A program made the translations under genes and the position numbers. A stretch of DNA of 39,398 bases, from NCBI GenBank assembly GCA_019359765.1, contig JAHHGU010000052.1, positions 1-39,398 on the forward strand. Direction: 5' to 3'. Under the pieces are notes generated by a model that saw only the letters and a program-made list of their open reading frames with translations, was not told the DNA's origin and searched no databases. Source of the DNA: Aphanothece sp. CMT-3BRIN-NPC111 (GTDB taxonomy: Bacteria; Cyanobacteriota; Cyanobacteriia; Cyanobacteriales; JAHHGU01). Of this stretch, positions 7,778-15,770 are shown in pieces; positions within the stretch are counted from its first letter, which is position 1, and each line of letters starts with the position of its first letter.

Positions 7778-7807
7778 CGGCTAGAAGGCAAACGCACTTT
7801 CTAGCCG
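7778..7807. terminator. Terminator hairpin between convergent genes
   Basis: CGGCTAGAA (7778-7786) pairs with TTCTAGCCG (7799-7807), with a 12-base loop. It sits between the HTH-TPR gene (plus) and rpe (minus), with A-rich and T-rich flanks, and may serve both. Confidence 0.65.
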
Positions 7808-7839
7808 CCTATTCAAATATTTTTGATGATCTAACCTTG

Positions 7840-8547
7840 TTAAACCGTTGCTAATTCTGGTGCAGGACGCTTACTGTTGCGAATGCCTTCAATTGCTTCG
7901 GCGTAATCCTTCGCTTTGAAAACTGCTGAGCCAGCAACGACCGCATTTGCTCCCGCTTCCAAAACCTGCCAGGTATTATTGCCTTTGAGACCACCATCTA
8001 CCTCAATCCATGGGTCAAGTCCACGTTCATCGCACATTTGACGCAACTTCTGAATTTTTGGCAAAACCGTTGGGATAAAGCTCTGCCCCCCGAAACCAGG
8101 GTTAACGCTCATAATCAACACTAGATCGCAAACCTCGATCACGTACTCAATCAGTTCTAAAGGAGTAGAAGGATTGAGGACAACGCCAGCCTGTTTTCCC
8201 AGTTCCCTGATCTGACACAGCGTCCGGTGCAGGTGAGGGGAAGCATTATGCTCCGCATGAACCGAGATAATATCTGCCCCCGCCTTGGCAAAATCTTCCA
8301 CATACTTTTCTGGTTCCACTATCATCAGGTGGACATCCAGAGGCTTTTTGGTAATGGGGCGAATTGCTTCGACAATCAGAGGACCAATCGTAATATTGGG
8401 GACAAATCGGCCATCCATTACATCAACGTGAATCCAATCAGCACCAGCCGCGTCCACGGCTCGAATTTCATCTCCCAGTCGGCTGAAGTCAGCTGATAGG
8501 ATTGATGGAGCAATAACAATGGGCTTCTGGGATGGCGTTTGGGTCAT
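7840..8547 (-). CDS. rpe: Ribulose-phosphate 3-epimerase
   Basis: Interconverts ribulose-5-phosphate and xylulose-5-phosphate in the Calvin cycle and pentose phosphate pathway. The 235 residues match family length for a TIM barrel. Visible motifs: APSILSADFSRLGDEI at the start, WIHVDVMDGRFVPNITIGP with metal-binding His and Asp, LDVHLMIVEPEKYV, the ISVHAEH block, VLIMSVNPGFGGQSFIP, and EVDGGLKGNNT with the second catalytic Asp, then ANAVVAGSAVF for phosphate binding. It stands alone on the minus strand, divergent from the subtilase. Confidence 0.97.
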   Translation of the reverse strand: MTQTPSQKPIVIAPSILSADFSRLGDEIRAVDAAGADWIHVDVMDGRFVPNITIGPLIVEAIRPITKKPLDVHLMIVEPEKYVEDFAKAGADIISVHAEHNASPHLHRTLCQIRELGKQAGVVLNPSTPLELIEYVIEVCDLVLIMSVNPGFGGQSFIPTVLPKIQKLRQMCDERGLDPWIEVDGGLKGNNTWQVLEAGANAVVAGSAVFKAKDYAEAIEGIRNSKRPAPELATV

Positions 8548-8643
8548 GGCTATTAATACTCTCTTGCGTCCTGCTTTGGTAATAAGTTTAACAAAATCTA
8601 AAGAAAGCCCCTAATTACATTAATAAATTGTGGAGAAACTTCC

Positions 8644-10275
8644 TTGGCTCAGCGGCAGGTTGTGAAAAGACTGGGATGGATTATTTGCGCTTTGGGAGCC
8701 TCCTGGTTAACGGCCCCAGCACTGGCTCTACCAAATTCTTCAGTAGGAGAAGCTGGGATTGATGCCCTCAAGCTACACGCTCCCCCCTATAACTTAATAG
8801 GTCGTAAAATTGCTATTGGTCAGGTAGAAATTGGTCGTCCTGGACAGTTTGGTTTGGACAAGGCGGTTTCCGAGCATCGATGGTTCTCCCTGGAGCGAGT
8901 ATTCTATCGCGATGCTCAAGCCAAAGCTAATACAGACGTCGATGCCCATGCAGCAATGGTAGCGGGTGTCATGGTCAGTAATGATAAGGCTTTGCCTGGG
9001 GTGGCACCAGGGGCACGCCTTTATTCCTCCGCCATTGGCTCACCCAAAAAAGGTGGACAAGCGGAGGAGTGCCTATCTGCTCAGTACGTGGCGCTGCAAA
9101 ATGGCGGAGACCTAAGAGCGATTAACTTTAGTTTTGGCGAACCCCTACAGCGAGACCCTCGGCCTGATGCGGTTCTAGATGGCAACGCTCTGCTCACCCA
9201 GTGTATTGATTGGTCGGCACGGGTACACGATGTCCTCTATGCGATCGCAGGCAATCAGGGCAGCGGCGGCATTCCTATCCCCACCGACAACTTCAATGGC
9301 GTTAATGTTGCCTATACAACTCGCCGAGAGGGGATTTTTACTAAGGTGGATTTTCCCAACTTGAGCGATACGCCAGTCGGCATCGCTAGACGGCTGCTTA
9401 ACCGCGAAATTAATGTCGGTCCTCGCCGCGCTATTAATTTAGTTGCGCCCGGAGGCAAAATTGATTTGTATGAATTAGATGGCAAGGTGACGAAGGTCAG
9501 TGGAAGTAGTTTTGCCACACCTCATGCGACGGCATCGGTGGCTTTGTTGCAGGAATTTGGAGATATTCAGCTGCGGAAGCGCCAGCCCCGCTGGAGTACA
9601 GACGCCCGCCGCCATGAAGTCATGAAAGCTGTGTTGCTCAACTCAGCTGAGAAAATCAAAGACAGTGGTGATGGCCTGCGCTTGGGAATGAGCCGCAGGG
9701 TGTTGGCAAAAGATAACCAGGACTGGTTAGACTCTGATGCCTATAAAGATCAGAAGATCCCCCTAAATTACCAAATGGGGACTGGGCAACTAAATGCATT
9801 CCGGGCATATCAACAATTCAGTCCCGGCCAGTGGGAGCCAGCCTCCCCCCTAGCAAGGCAGGGTAACAAGGGGGTGCCGCCGATAGCTTGGGATTACCGG
9901 ACTGTGAAGGCGTATAACTATCAGGATTATGTCTTGGAGCAACCGTTGCAGCAAGAAAGCTTTGTCTCGGTTACGCTGGCTTGGGACCGGCTGGTGGAGT
10001 TGCAAGATACTAACAACAACAAGCAATATGACATTGAGGAAAGTTTTCGCGATCACGGCTTAAACAACCTAGACATCTATCTAATGCGAGCGGAAGACAA
10101 TGACATCAGCAAGAGCATTTGGTCTTCACAAAGCGATGTTGACAGTGTGGAACACATATTCCATCAGATTCCCGCTACTGGTCGCTACAAAATTCGCGTC
10201 CAGTTTCGTCAACAGGTGAATGAGAATACTCAGCCCTATGCCCTAGCTTGGTGGACTGTACCGCTTAAGAAATAA
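8644..10275 (+). CDS. Exported subtilisin-like (S8) serine protease with C-terminal beta domain
   Basis: A 543-residue protein with a TTG start set by GGAG at 8632-8635 and a signal peptide (residues 1-28, ending LALP). The S8 domain shows His102 in DAHAAMVAGVM, oxyanion Asn204 in AIAGNQGSGG and the nucleophile Ser289 in GSSFATPHATA. The strand that normally carries the catalytic Asp reads KIAIGQVEIGRPG, placing Glu62 at that position, 40 residues before the His. The last ~120 residues (from about 425) look like a pre-peptidase C-terminal-type beta sandwich and include an EF-hand-like loop at 455-466 (D-x-N-x-N-x-x-x-D-x-E-E). Family members act outside the cytoplasm. A serpin gene follows 150 bases downstream on the same strand. 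Whether the Glu form is active is unknown. Confidence 0.88.
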   Translation: MAQRQVVKRLGWIICALGASWLTAPALALPNSSVGEAGIDALKLHAPPYNLIGRKIAIGQVEIGRPGQFGLDKAVSEHRWFSLERVFYRDAQAKANTDVDAHAAMVAGVMVSNDKALPGVAPGARLYSSAIGSPKKGGQAEECLSAQYVALQNGGDLRAINFSFGEPLQRDPRPDAVLDGNALLTQCIDWSARVHDVLYAIAGNQGSGGIPIPTDNFNGVNVAYTTRREGIFTKVDFPNLSDTPVGIARRLLNREINVGPRRAINLVAPGGKIDLYELDGKVTKVSGSSFATPHATASVALLQEFGDIQLRKRQPRWSTDARRHEVMKAVLLNSAEKIKDSGDGLRLGMSRRVLAKDNQDWLDSDAYKDQKIPLNYQMGTGQLNAFRAYQQFSPGQWEPASPLARQGNKGVPPIAWDYRTVKAYNYQDYVLEQPLQQESFVSVTLAWDRLVELQDTNNNKQYDIEESFRDHGLNNLDIYLMRAEDNDISKSIWSSQSDVDSVEHIFHQIPATGRYKIRVQFRQQVNENTQPYALAWWTVPLKK

Positions 10276-10428
10276 TAAGCAGGGGAGCACAGGAAGCAGG
10301 GGAAATTCCGCCCTGTTTCTTCCATCTTACCTATTATGCTTGTGGTTGCCAAAACTGTAACAGTTGGAATACTTTTTGCTAGAAGGGTGATCCTAAAAAA
10401 GGAATTGCATCGGCAGCGAAAAATTCAA

Positions 10429-11721
10429 ATGAACAGAAATTTAGTCAAGCCACTAAAAGTGAGTGCAGCAGCGGCAGGTATCACCCTACTCGGTCTATTG
10501 GGATGGCTTATGGCTAAGAATCCTAAGCTGGCGATCGCCAAGTGTTCTTCTCAAGAAGTGAGTTGTGGGGGTGAATCTATTTCTGTTTTTGCTAGACCTG
10601 TGAATCCTAAGCTAACTACTGCTAATACAAAGTTTGGTTTCAAGCTGTTCTCTGAGATTCGCAAACAGGAAAGCAACAAGAATATTTTTGTCTCCCCTGG
10701 CAGCGTGGCGATCGCACTTGCCATGACTTACAACGGTGCTAGTGGCGAAACTCAGCAGCAGATGGCAAAAGCTCTGGAATTACAGGGAATGAGCTTAGAA
10801 GAAATCAACCAAGCCAATGATGCCCTCAGATCCAACCTCGCAAATCCAGACGCTGGCGTTCAGTTGTCCATTGCCAACTCGCTTTGGGCAAGAAAGGGTG
10901 TCCCCTTTAAACAAAAATTTATCAATAGAAACCTGCAATTCTACCAAGCCAAAGTAACGGATTTAAATTTTTACGATCCCGGCTCCGCTGACATCATTAA
11001 TAATTGGGTTAAAGAAAATACTCGCGGCAAAATCGAGCGAATTATCGATAACCTTAAGTACGATGATGTCCTGTTTTTAATTAACGCTATCTACTTCAAA
11101 GGTAAGTGGACAAACGAATTTGACAAAAGCCAGACAGCAAACTATCCTTTCACACGGTTAGATGGCACGCAAAAGCAACACCCAATGATGTCCCAGACGG
11201 GCAAATATAGCTACTACGAGAATAATACTTTTCAGGCAGTTAGCTTGCCCTACGGGAAAGAACGCCTCAGCTTGTACATCTTCCAGCCAAAGCAGAACAC
11301 TAGTCTGGATGCCTTCTATAAGCAGATGAACACCCAAAACTGGGAACAATGGATAAGTCAGTTCCGAATGCGGGATGGGTCTATCCGGGTGCCTCGCTTC
11401 AAACTAGAGTATGACATTGAACTTAGTAGCGCCCTAAAAGCACTGGGTATGGAGTCTGCTTTCGACCCATACACAGCCAATTTTACCGAGATGAGTTCTA
11501 TCCCCGTGAACATCGATCAGGTCAAGCATAAAACCTTTGTGGAAGTCAACGAAGAAGGTACCGAAGCCGCTGCGGTGACATCCGTGAATATTGTAACGAC
11601 CTCTGCACGTATACCAGAAGAACCCTTCCGGATGGTTGTTGACCGCCCCTTCTTCTGTGCGATTCGGGATAATCAAACCGGAACAGTTTTATTTATGGGT
11701 TCAATTGTGGAACCTAATTGA
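10429..11721 (+). CDS. Exported serpin (serine protease inhibitor)
   Basis: A 430-residue serpin starting at the ATG of 10429; the frame is open from 10336 but the upstream part does not look coding. Residues 1-37 are a signal peptide or anchor (MNRNLVKPLK then a hydrophobic helix). The serpin core follows: NIFVSPGSVAIALAMTYNGA, the shutter-region LINAIYFKGKW, and the C-terminal signature VDRPFFCAIRDNQTGTVLFMG. The reactive-centre loop hinge is a textbook EEGTEAAAVT; counting from P15 Gly puts Thr-Ser at P1-P1' (VTT/SAR). A full hinge predicts a true suicide inhibitor rather than a non-inhibitory member. The small hydroxyl/aliphatic residues around P1 fit elastase- or subtilisin-like targets. 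It follows the subtilase gene in the same direction. Confidence 0.93.
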   Translation: MNRNLVKPLKVSAAAAGITLLGLLGWLMAKNPKLAIAKCSSQEVSCGGESISVFARPVNPKLTTANTKFGFKLFSEIRKQESNKNIFVSPGSVAIALAMTYNGASGETQQQMAKALELQGMSLEEINQANDALRSNLANPDAGVQLSIANSLWARKGVPFKQKFINRNLQFYQAKVTDLNFYDPGSADIINNWVKENTRGKIERIIDNLKYDDVLFLINAIYFKGKWTNEFDKSQTANYPFTRLDGTQKQHPMMSQTGKYSYYENNTFQAVSLPYGKERLSLYIFQPKQNTSLDAFYKQMNTQNWEQWISQFRMRDGSIRVPRFKLEYDIELSSALKALGMESAFDPYTANFTEMSSIPVNIDQVKHKTFVEVNEEGTEAAAVTSVNIVTTSARIPEEPFRMVVDRPFFCAIRDNQTGTVLFMGSIVEPN

Positions 11722-11745
11722 CAATCCCTTCCGCTTAAACACTTA

Positions 11746-11836
11746 CGCGCTAGTAGGCTGGGTCCTTGGCACTCGCACCCAACATCGATCAGCTTGGCGT
11801 TGGGTTGCACTGCGTTTAACCCAACCTACTAGCGCG
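11746..11836. repeat. Nested inverted repeat of the AACCCAACCTAC family
   Basis: The arms at 11746-11763 and 11819-11836 (18 bases each, one mismatch) carry the ACCCAACCTAC core; inside them ACCCAAC (11777-11783) pairs with GTTGGGT (11799-11805). It lies just after the serpin gene, so it may also end its transcript. A related element is at 25656-25710. Confidence 0.75.
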
Positions 11837-11992
11837 GCAAGCTTAAAATGTTGGGTTCAAAAACTTAAAAAAAAGAATTCAATCGTGACAGTAATTACTC
11901 TACCCAACAAATTAAACTAGACGCGCTACTACAATTCGTAACTAATCCATCGCACACGATATTACACACTGAAAACGTGAAATTTGGTTCAA

Positions 11993-12021
11993 GTAGAGAC
12001 GCCCTGCCAGGGCGTCTCTAC
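11993..12021. repeat. Dispersed palindrome, GTAGAGACG family, copy 1
   Basis: GTAGAGACGCCCT (11993-12005), loop GCC, then the exact complement at 12009-12021. It shares GAGACG...CGTCTC arms with copies at 27286, 27952 and 39214. It lies in the 410-base spacer after the serpin, which otherwise holds only repeats (11746-11836) and an A-rich heptamer run near 12040-12060. Confidence 0.8.
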
Positions 12022-12131
12022 TATGCAGGGCGAGGCCAATGTAAAATCTAAAATCTAAAGGTTGAGAGTAATCTAGTTAATATACAGACTCTGATTTCCC
12101 GCCTTTAAACCGCTAAAGCTAATAGCTAATC

Positions 12132-12506
12132 ATGAACAATATTGAGCAGTTGGAAAATCAACACATCAAGCATTTGCAATTGTTTTTCTATCTTGTACCA
12201 GTACTTGGCTTTTTTCCGGCTCTGTGGACGCTGTATCGGCGTCAGGGCAACCGGGAACAACAAGCAGTTAGTCGCTTATCAGTAACCCTGGCTCTCGCTT
12301 GGCTATCTGGATATATTTTGTTGGCTGGTGGAGCGCAAGCAACTGAGTTATTTACAGTGCGCCTATTATTTATCAATAGCCTGCTAACCTCTGGTTATTT
12401 CCTGGTTAGTCTTTGGTTGATGGTGCTAATATGGCAACGCAAGTCTCTGCGTTTGCCTGGGTTCAGCCGTTTTGCTGAACGAGTAGTTGGCAGGCACTTA
12501 TCATGA
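12132..12506 (+). CDS. Small integral membrane protein, unknown function
   Basis: A 124-residue protein with three hydrophobic segments: about residues 16-34 (LQLFFYLVPVLGFFPALW), 50-68 (LSVTLALAWLSGYILLAGG) and 80-102 (FINSLLTSGYFLVSLWLMV). The loops are short and basic, and the C-terminus is basic and probably cytoplasmic. I do not recognise a named family. It lies upstream of the LCP gene on the same strand, but 370 bases of repeats separate them, so co-transcription is uncertain. A role in envelope assembly would be a guess from position only. Confidence 0.65.
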   Translation: MNNIEQLENQHIKHLQLFFYLVPVLGFFPALWTLYRRQGNREQQAVSRLSVTLALAWLSGYILLAGGAQATELFTVRLLFINSLLTSGYFLVSLWLMVLIWQRKSLRLPGFSRFAERVVGRHLS

Positions 12507-12531
12507 TTGACGCTTCAATTTTAGATTTGAA

Positions 12532-12682
12532 ATTTTGGATTTTGGATTCAAAGAAATTTTGGGTTCATGCCCCGCCCTTGGGGGCTACAGGAATGCTACC
12601 GCAACGCGCAAAGCTACTCTACGCCAGTGCTACCGCAATACCCGAACGCCGTAGGTATAAGCTGTACGCCTATACCTACGGC
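12532..12682. repeat. Spacer repeats: ATTTTGG heptamers and a 12-bp inverted repeat
   Basis: In the 372-base spacer before the LCP gene, ATTTTGG is repeated in tandem (12532-12545), a typical cyanobacterial short tandem repeat. Further on, GCCGTAGGTATA (12648-12659) pairs with its complement at 12671-12682 across an 11-base loop, inside a stretch rich in CTACGCC/ACCGCAA-like words. No gene seen. Confidence 0.65.
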
Positions 12683-12855
12683 TTCATCCTTTAAAAGTTG
12701 ATAGCTAATTTACTTAATTTTGCAGCAAAGGGCCAGAAAAGCTGCTATGAGTGTTTTGTTAAATACTCATCTCCGTATATGGGATTGAGTATATGTACCT
12801 GTTGGATGTAGTTTGCTGATTAACTATTAATTAACTTCAGCAGTTCTAACCATTT

Positions 12856-12869
12856 TGTGTGTGTGTGTG
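12856..12869 (+). repeat. (TG)7 dinucleotide run at the LCP gene start
   Basis: Seven TG units sit immediately before the ribosome-binding site AGGA (12870-12873) of the LCP gene. Dinucleotide runs can change length by slipped-strand mispairing; with the start at 12879 this would alter only the leader, with a start at 12855 it would shift frame. Confidence 0.7.
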
Positions 12870-12878
12870 AGGAAGCCA

Positions 12879-14294
12879 GTGCCAGATCGAAAAACTCATG
12901 AACAACCCTATCAGCGGCGAAAAACTGCTCAACCTGTTAAGAAAAAGCCTGCTAAGACAAAGCAGGTAGGTTGGGTCTGGTTTTGGTTGGGTTTGACTGG
13001 TGTCGCGATCGCGTCAGCGACAGCGGGCGCTATTCTGGCGGTATCTCTTGCCAGTACGCCCCTGCTGCAAAAGAAGCTGAGTCCAGAGGAAGAAGCAGTT
13101 TTTGGCAAGGGCGATGGCTTCTCCCGCAGCAATATGCGGCTACCGGAAGTGACCCGACCCGTCAATATCTTGGTTATGGGAATAAAAGTTATCTCTTCAG
13201 ATATTGATAACCCTCCCCCTGAAACCAAAAATCTCGGTTATAACGCGCTGGTTAACTCGTTTGAGGGTCTGGCAGATACAATACTCCTGCTGCGGTTTAA
13301 TCCAGAGACAAAGAAGATTACTGTACTCTCTATTCCCAGAGACACTCGCATCGCCATGCAGAAGTACGGCGTCATGAAGATTAATGCCGCCAATGTTGAC
13401 GGGGGACCAGCGCTGAGTGCTAAGGCGGTTAGTCAGCTAGTGCAAGGGGTGGAGATCGATCGCTATATTCGCGTCAACGTTCAGGGAGTCCAAAAACTGG
13501 TGGATGCTTTGGGCGGTGTCACCGTCTACGTGCCCAAGGATATAAAGTACCGCGATGACTCTCAGCACCTATATATAGACCTGAAACAGGGAAAACAACA
13601 TCTCGATGGCGATCGCGCACTGCAACTTTTGCGCTTTCGTTATGACAAGGATGGGGATATCGGTCGAATCCAGCGGCAGCAAATGGTGATGCGTGCGCTC
13701 ATGGAACAGGCGCTGAACCCGCTGACTGTAACTAGAATGCCTAAAATTATGTCAACGATCCAGTCCCACATTGACACTAATTTGAGTGTAGAAGAGCTAC
13801 TTGCCCTGGTGGGTTTTTCAGTGGGGATAGATCGATCAAATGTGCAAATGTTGATGCTTCCGGGAGATTTTAATGGGGACGGTCACCACGGGGTCAGTTA
13901 CTGGTTGCCCAACCGTCGCCGCATCCAAGCGATGCTTGGTCAGTACTTTGATCAGGAGTATAGTCCTGCCGAAACTGTTGACCCCGCCCGGATGCGGGTG
14001 GCGATTCAAGATAGCACCGGGGACGCGAAAGCTGTCTCAGCCTTGGTAAAGACACTTCAAAAAGCTGGCTACCGGAACGTTTTTATCGATGCCCCTCTGC
14101 CTGAACCGTTGGGTGTAACTCGTATTGTTGCTCAACAGGGAGATAGAGAGAGTGCTAAAGGCATATCCCAGTCTTTGGGATTCGGGGAAGTGCGTGTTGA
14201 GACTTCTGGCACCTTATTTTCTGATGTCACAATTCAGGTGGGTCAAGACTGGCTGCAAAAGCAAGTAGTGTCTGGCAGGAATATAAATTATTAA
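12879..14294 (+). CDS. LytR-CpsA-Psr (LCP) family protein
   Basis: Membrane-anchored phosphotransferase family that attaches glycopolymers to peptidoglycan in other bacteria; in cyanobacteria the acceptor and substrate are not well defined. I place the start at the GTG of 12879, with AGGA five bases upstream, giving 471 residues. Basic cytoplasmic residues 1-32 are followed by one transmembrane helix (WVWFWLGLTGVAIASATAG). The LCP domain shows NILVMGIK, GLADTILLLRFNP, TVLSIPRDTRI with the Arg-Asp pair, INAANVDGG, DALGGVTVYVP, LDGDRALQLLRFRYD and GDIGRIQRQQ. From about residue 370 comes a LytR C-terminal domain (VAIQDSTGDAKAVSALV). Upstream is the TG run. Confidence 0.93.
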   Translation: MPDRKTHEQPYQRRKTAQPVKKKPAKTKQVGWVWFWLGLTGVAIASATAGAILAVSLASTPLLQKKLSPEEEAVFGKGDGFSRSNMRLPEVTRPVNILVMGIKVISSDIDNPPPETKNLGYNALVNSFEGLADTILLLRFNPETKKITVLSIPRDTRIAMQKYGVMKINAANVDGGPALSAKAVSQLVQGVEIDRYIRVNVQGVQKLVDALGGVTVYVPKDIKYRDDSQHLYIDLKQGKQHLDGDRALQLLRFRYDKDGDIGRIQRQQMVMRALMEQALNPLTVTRMPKIMSTIQSHIDTNLSVEELLALVGFSVGIDRSNVQMLMLPGDFNGDGHHGVSYWLPNRRRIQAMLGQYFDQEYSPAETVDPARMRVAIQDSTGDAKAVSALVKTLQKAGYRNVFIDAPLPEPLGVTRIVAQQGDRESAKGISQSLGFGEVRVETSGTLFSDVTIQVGQDWLQKQVVSGRNINY

Positions 14295-14344
14295 GGGTTT
14301 AGATATGCGATTAAACTGTAGCCAGACACGGCGCGGCATCTAGG

Positions 14345-15058
14345 CTAGAAAGTTTGAGATTTTGAGTCGGAAGAAAACAATCCCAGCAGCGGACCTAAGA
14401 TAGCTCCGAAGACAAAGCCACCGGCGTGCGCCCAGTAGGCAATCCCACCATTTTCCATGCCAATATTCGCCGGGGCATCCAGACTGGCAACCCCATAGAA
14501 GGCTTGCTGCACAAACCAAAAACCCAGGAAGAAGAACGCGGGGACTCTGACGGTGGTGATCAGGATACCAAGTGGCAGTAACGTCAGTACCTCTGCCTTG
14601 GGGAATCTGAGAATGTAAGCGCCCATCACGCCTGCGATCGCACCACTAGCTCCCAGTGAAGGAATGTTAGAGTTAGCGGAAAAATACCATTGAGTTAAAG
14701 CTGCCAGAATGCCGCAGGCAATGTAAAAAATCAAATACTTGATGTGACCTAGCCGGTCTTCTACGTTGTTGCCAAAAATCCATAGGAACAACATATTACC
14801 AGCAACGTGTAAAAAACCACCGTGGAGAAACTGCGATGTTACCAGTGTTAGCGACTCTGGCACCGGCTGATTCACTGGTAAGCCGCTAAAGCTAGCTGTT
14901 AGCTCTTTAGGAACGACAGCCCAAATGTGGAAAAATCCGTCGAGTAGTTGCGGATTCAAACTCAGCTCGTACAGAAAAACCAGGATATTCGCGGCAATGA
15001 GTCCGTATGTCACATAGGGGGTGATTTGGGTGGGATTATCGTCGCGCAGGGGAACCAC
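14345..15058 (-). CDS. Rhomboid family intramembrane serine protease
   Basis: A 237-residue polytopic protein with all rhomboid signatures. The catalytic dyad is Ser138 in SLGASGAIAG and His211 in YWAHAGGFVFG; His84 and Asn88 of FLHVAGNML stabilise the oxyanion. Six or seven hydrophobic helices are visible between residues 15 and 228. Rhomboids cut transmembrane helices of substrate proteins; the substrate here is unknown. The start is a GTG preceded by AGGA nine bases upstream. It is convergent with the LCP gene, with only 50 bases between them, and lies downstream of petJ, from which a strong hairpin separates it. Confidence 0.95.
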   Translation of the reverse strand: MVPLRDDNPTQITPYVTYGLIAANILVFLYELSLNPQLLDGFFHIWAVVPKELTASFSGLPVNQPVPESLTLVTSQFLHGGFLHVAGNMLFLWIFGNNVEDRLGHIKYLIFYIACGILAALTQWYFSANSNIPSLGASGAIAGVMGAYILRFPKAEVLTLLPLGILITTVRVPAFFFLGFWFVQQAFYGVASLDAPANIGMENGGIAYWAHAGGFVFGAILGPLLGLFSSDSKSQTF

Positions 15059-15176
15059 AGGTGTTTTTCCTAACGAATCAAACAGTTTGGAACAGGATAA
15101 CCCAATTTATTAACCCGTGTCTTTTAACCCGTAGATAGATCTCCGGCGACAGACGCCAGCTGGAACCCGGAATATT

Positions 15177-15216
15177 AAAACTCATCCCCCGTACTTCAGC
15201 ACGGGGGATGAGTTTT
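15177..15216 (-). terminator. Perfect 16-bp hairpin downstream of petJ
   Basis: AAAACTCATCCCCCGT (15177-15192) and its exact complement (15201-15216) enclose an eight-base loop. It lies 85 bases after the petJ stop on the minus strand, with a U run in that direction, so it likely ends the petJ transcript. The CCCCCGT...ACGGGGG core also resembles hairpins at ends of IS200/IS605 elements. Confidence 0.75.
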
Positions 15217-15300
15217 AAGTATTGAGTGTTAACGGTTTTTCAGTTAGCACGTTAACCCTCAACAGCCAACTAAAATATGCTCTAGTTGTTGCGCTAAGGC

Positions 15301-15633
15301 TTACCAGCCCTTTCCAGACTGCTCCAGAACATAGGCAGCTACGTCCTCAATCTGTTGAGCGTTCAGACGCCCCTTAAAGGAAGGCATAGCATTTTTGCCA
15401 TTCGTCACCTGCTTAATAATGGCTTCTTCCGAGTTCATCCCGTACTTTTCGAGGGCATCCTTCTTCAAAGTTTTGTTAGCCATAATGACGTTGTTACCAC
15501 CCATATGGCAAGCAGCACAGTTGGCACTGAAGACTTTGGCACCATTAGCTGAGTCAGCTGCTAGAGCTGGACGAGTAAAGGCAACTGTCAACACAGCGAT
15601 CGCTAACATGACCAGAGATATTAATCTTTTCAA
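15301..15633 (-). CDS. petJ: Cytochrome c6
   Basis: Soluble luminal electron carrier between cytochrome b6f and photosystem I (and the terminal oxidase), an alternative to plastocyanin. The 110-residue precursor has a signal peptide cleaved after ALA25. Heme is attached at CAACH (39-43), and Met83 in NAMPSFKGRL is the sixth ligand. The start is a TTG: GGAGGAG at 15641-15648 lies seven bases upstream, and no ATG precedes the signal peptide at a usable distance. It is the third gene of psbV-psbV2-petJ on the minus strand, the order also known in Thermosynechococcus. Confidence 0.96.
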   Translation of the reverse strand: MKRLISLVMLAIAVLTVAFTRPALAADSANGAKVFSANCAACHMGGNNVIMANKTLKKDALEKYGMNSEEAIIKQVTNGKNAMPSFKGRLNAQQIEDVAAYVLEQSGKGW

Positions 15634-15770
15634 TGTCGTTCTCCTCCTAGTTGATTGAAAATTTGTGGCAAGCTTATTCTACCTTCGATACCTATCAACT
15701 CGGCACCGGGACTAGCTTAACCTACCAAACATTGAACAGCCGCAGCTTCCAGGAGCAGGGTTTGAGCAAT

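Noticed and set aside
10336..10428. N-terminal extension of the serpin from 10336
   Set aside because: The first 31 codons lack a signal-peptide pattern, while the ATG at 10429 gives a normal export signal.
12503..12694. 63-codon frame after the small membrane protein
   Set aside because: It is translated repeat DNA (ATTTTGG words and the CTACGCC-type inverted repeat).
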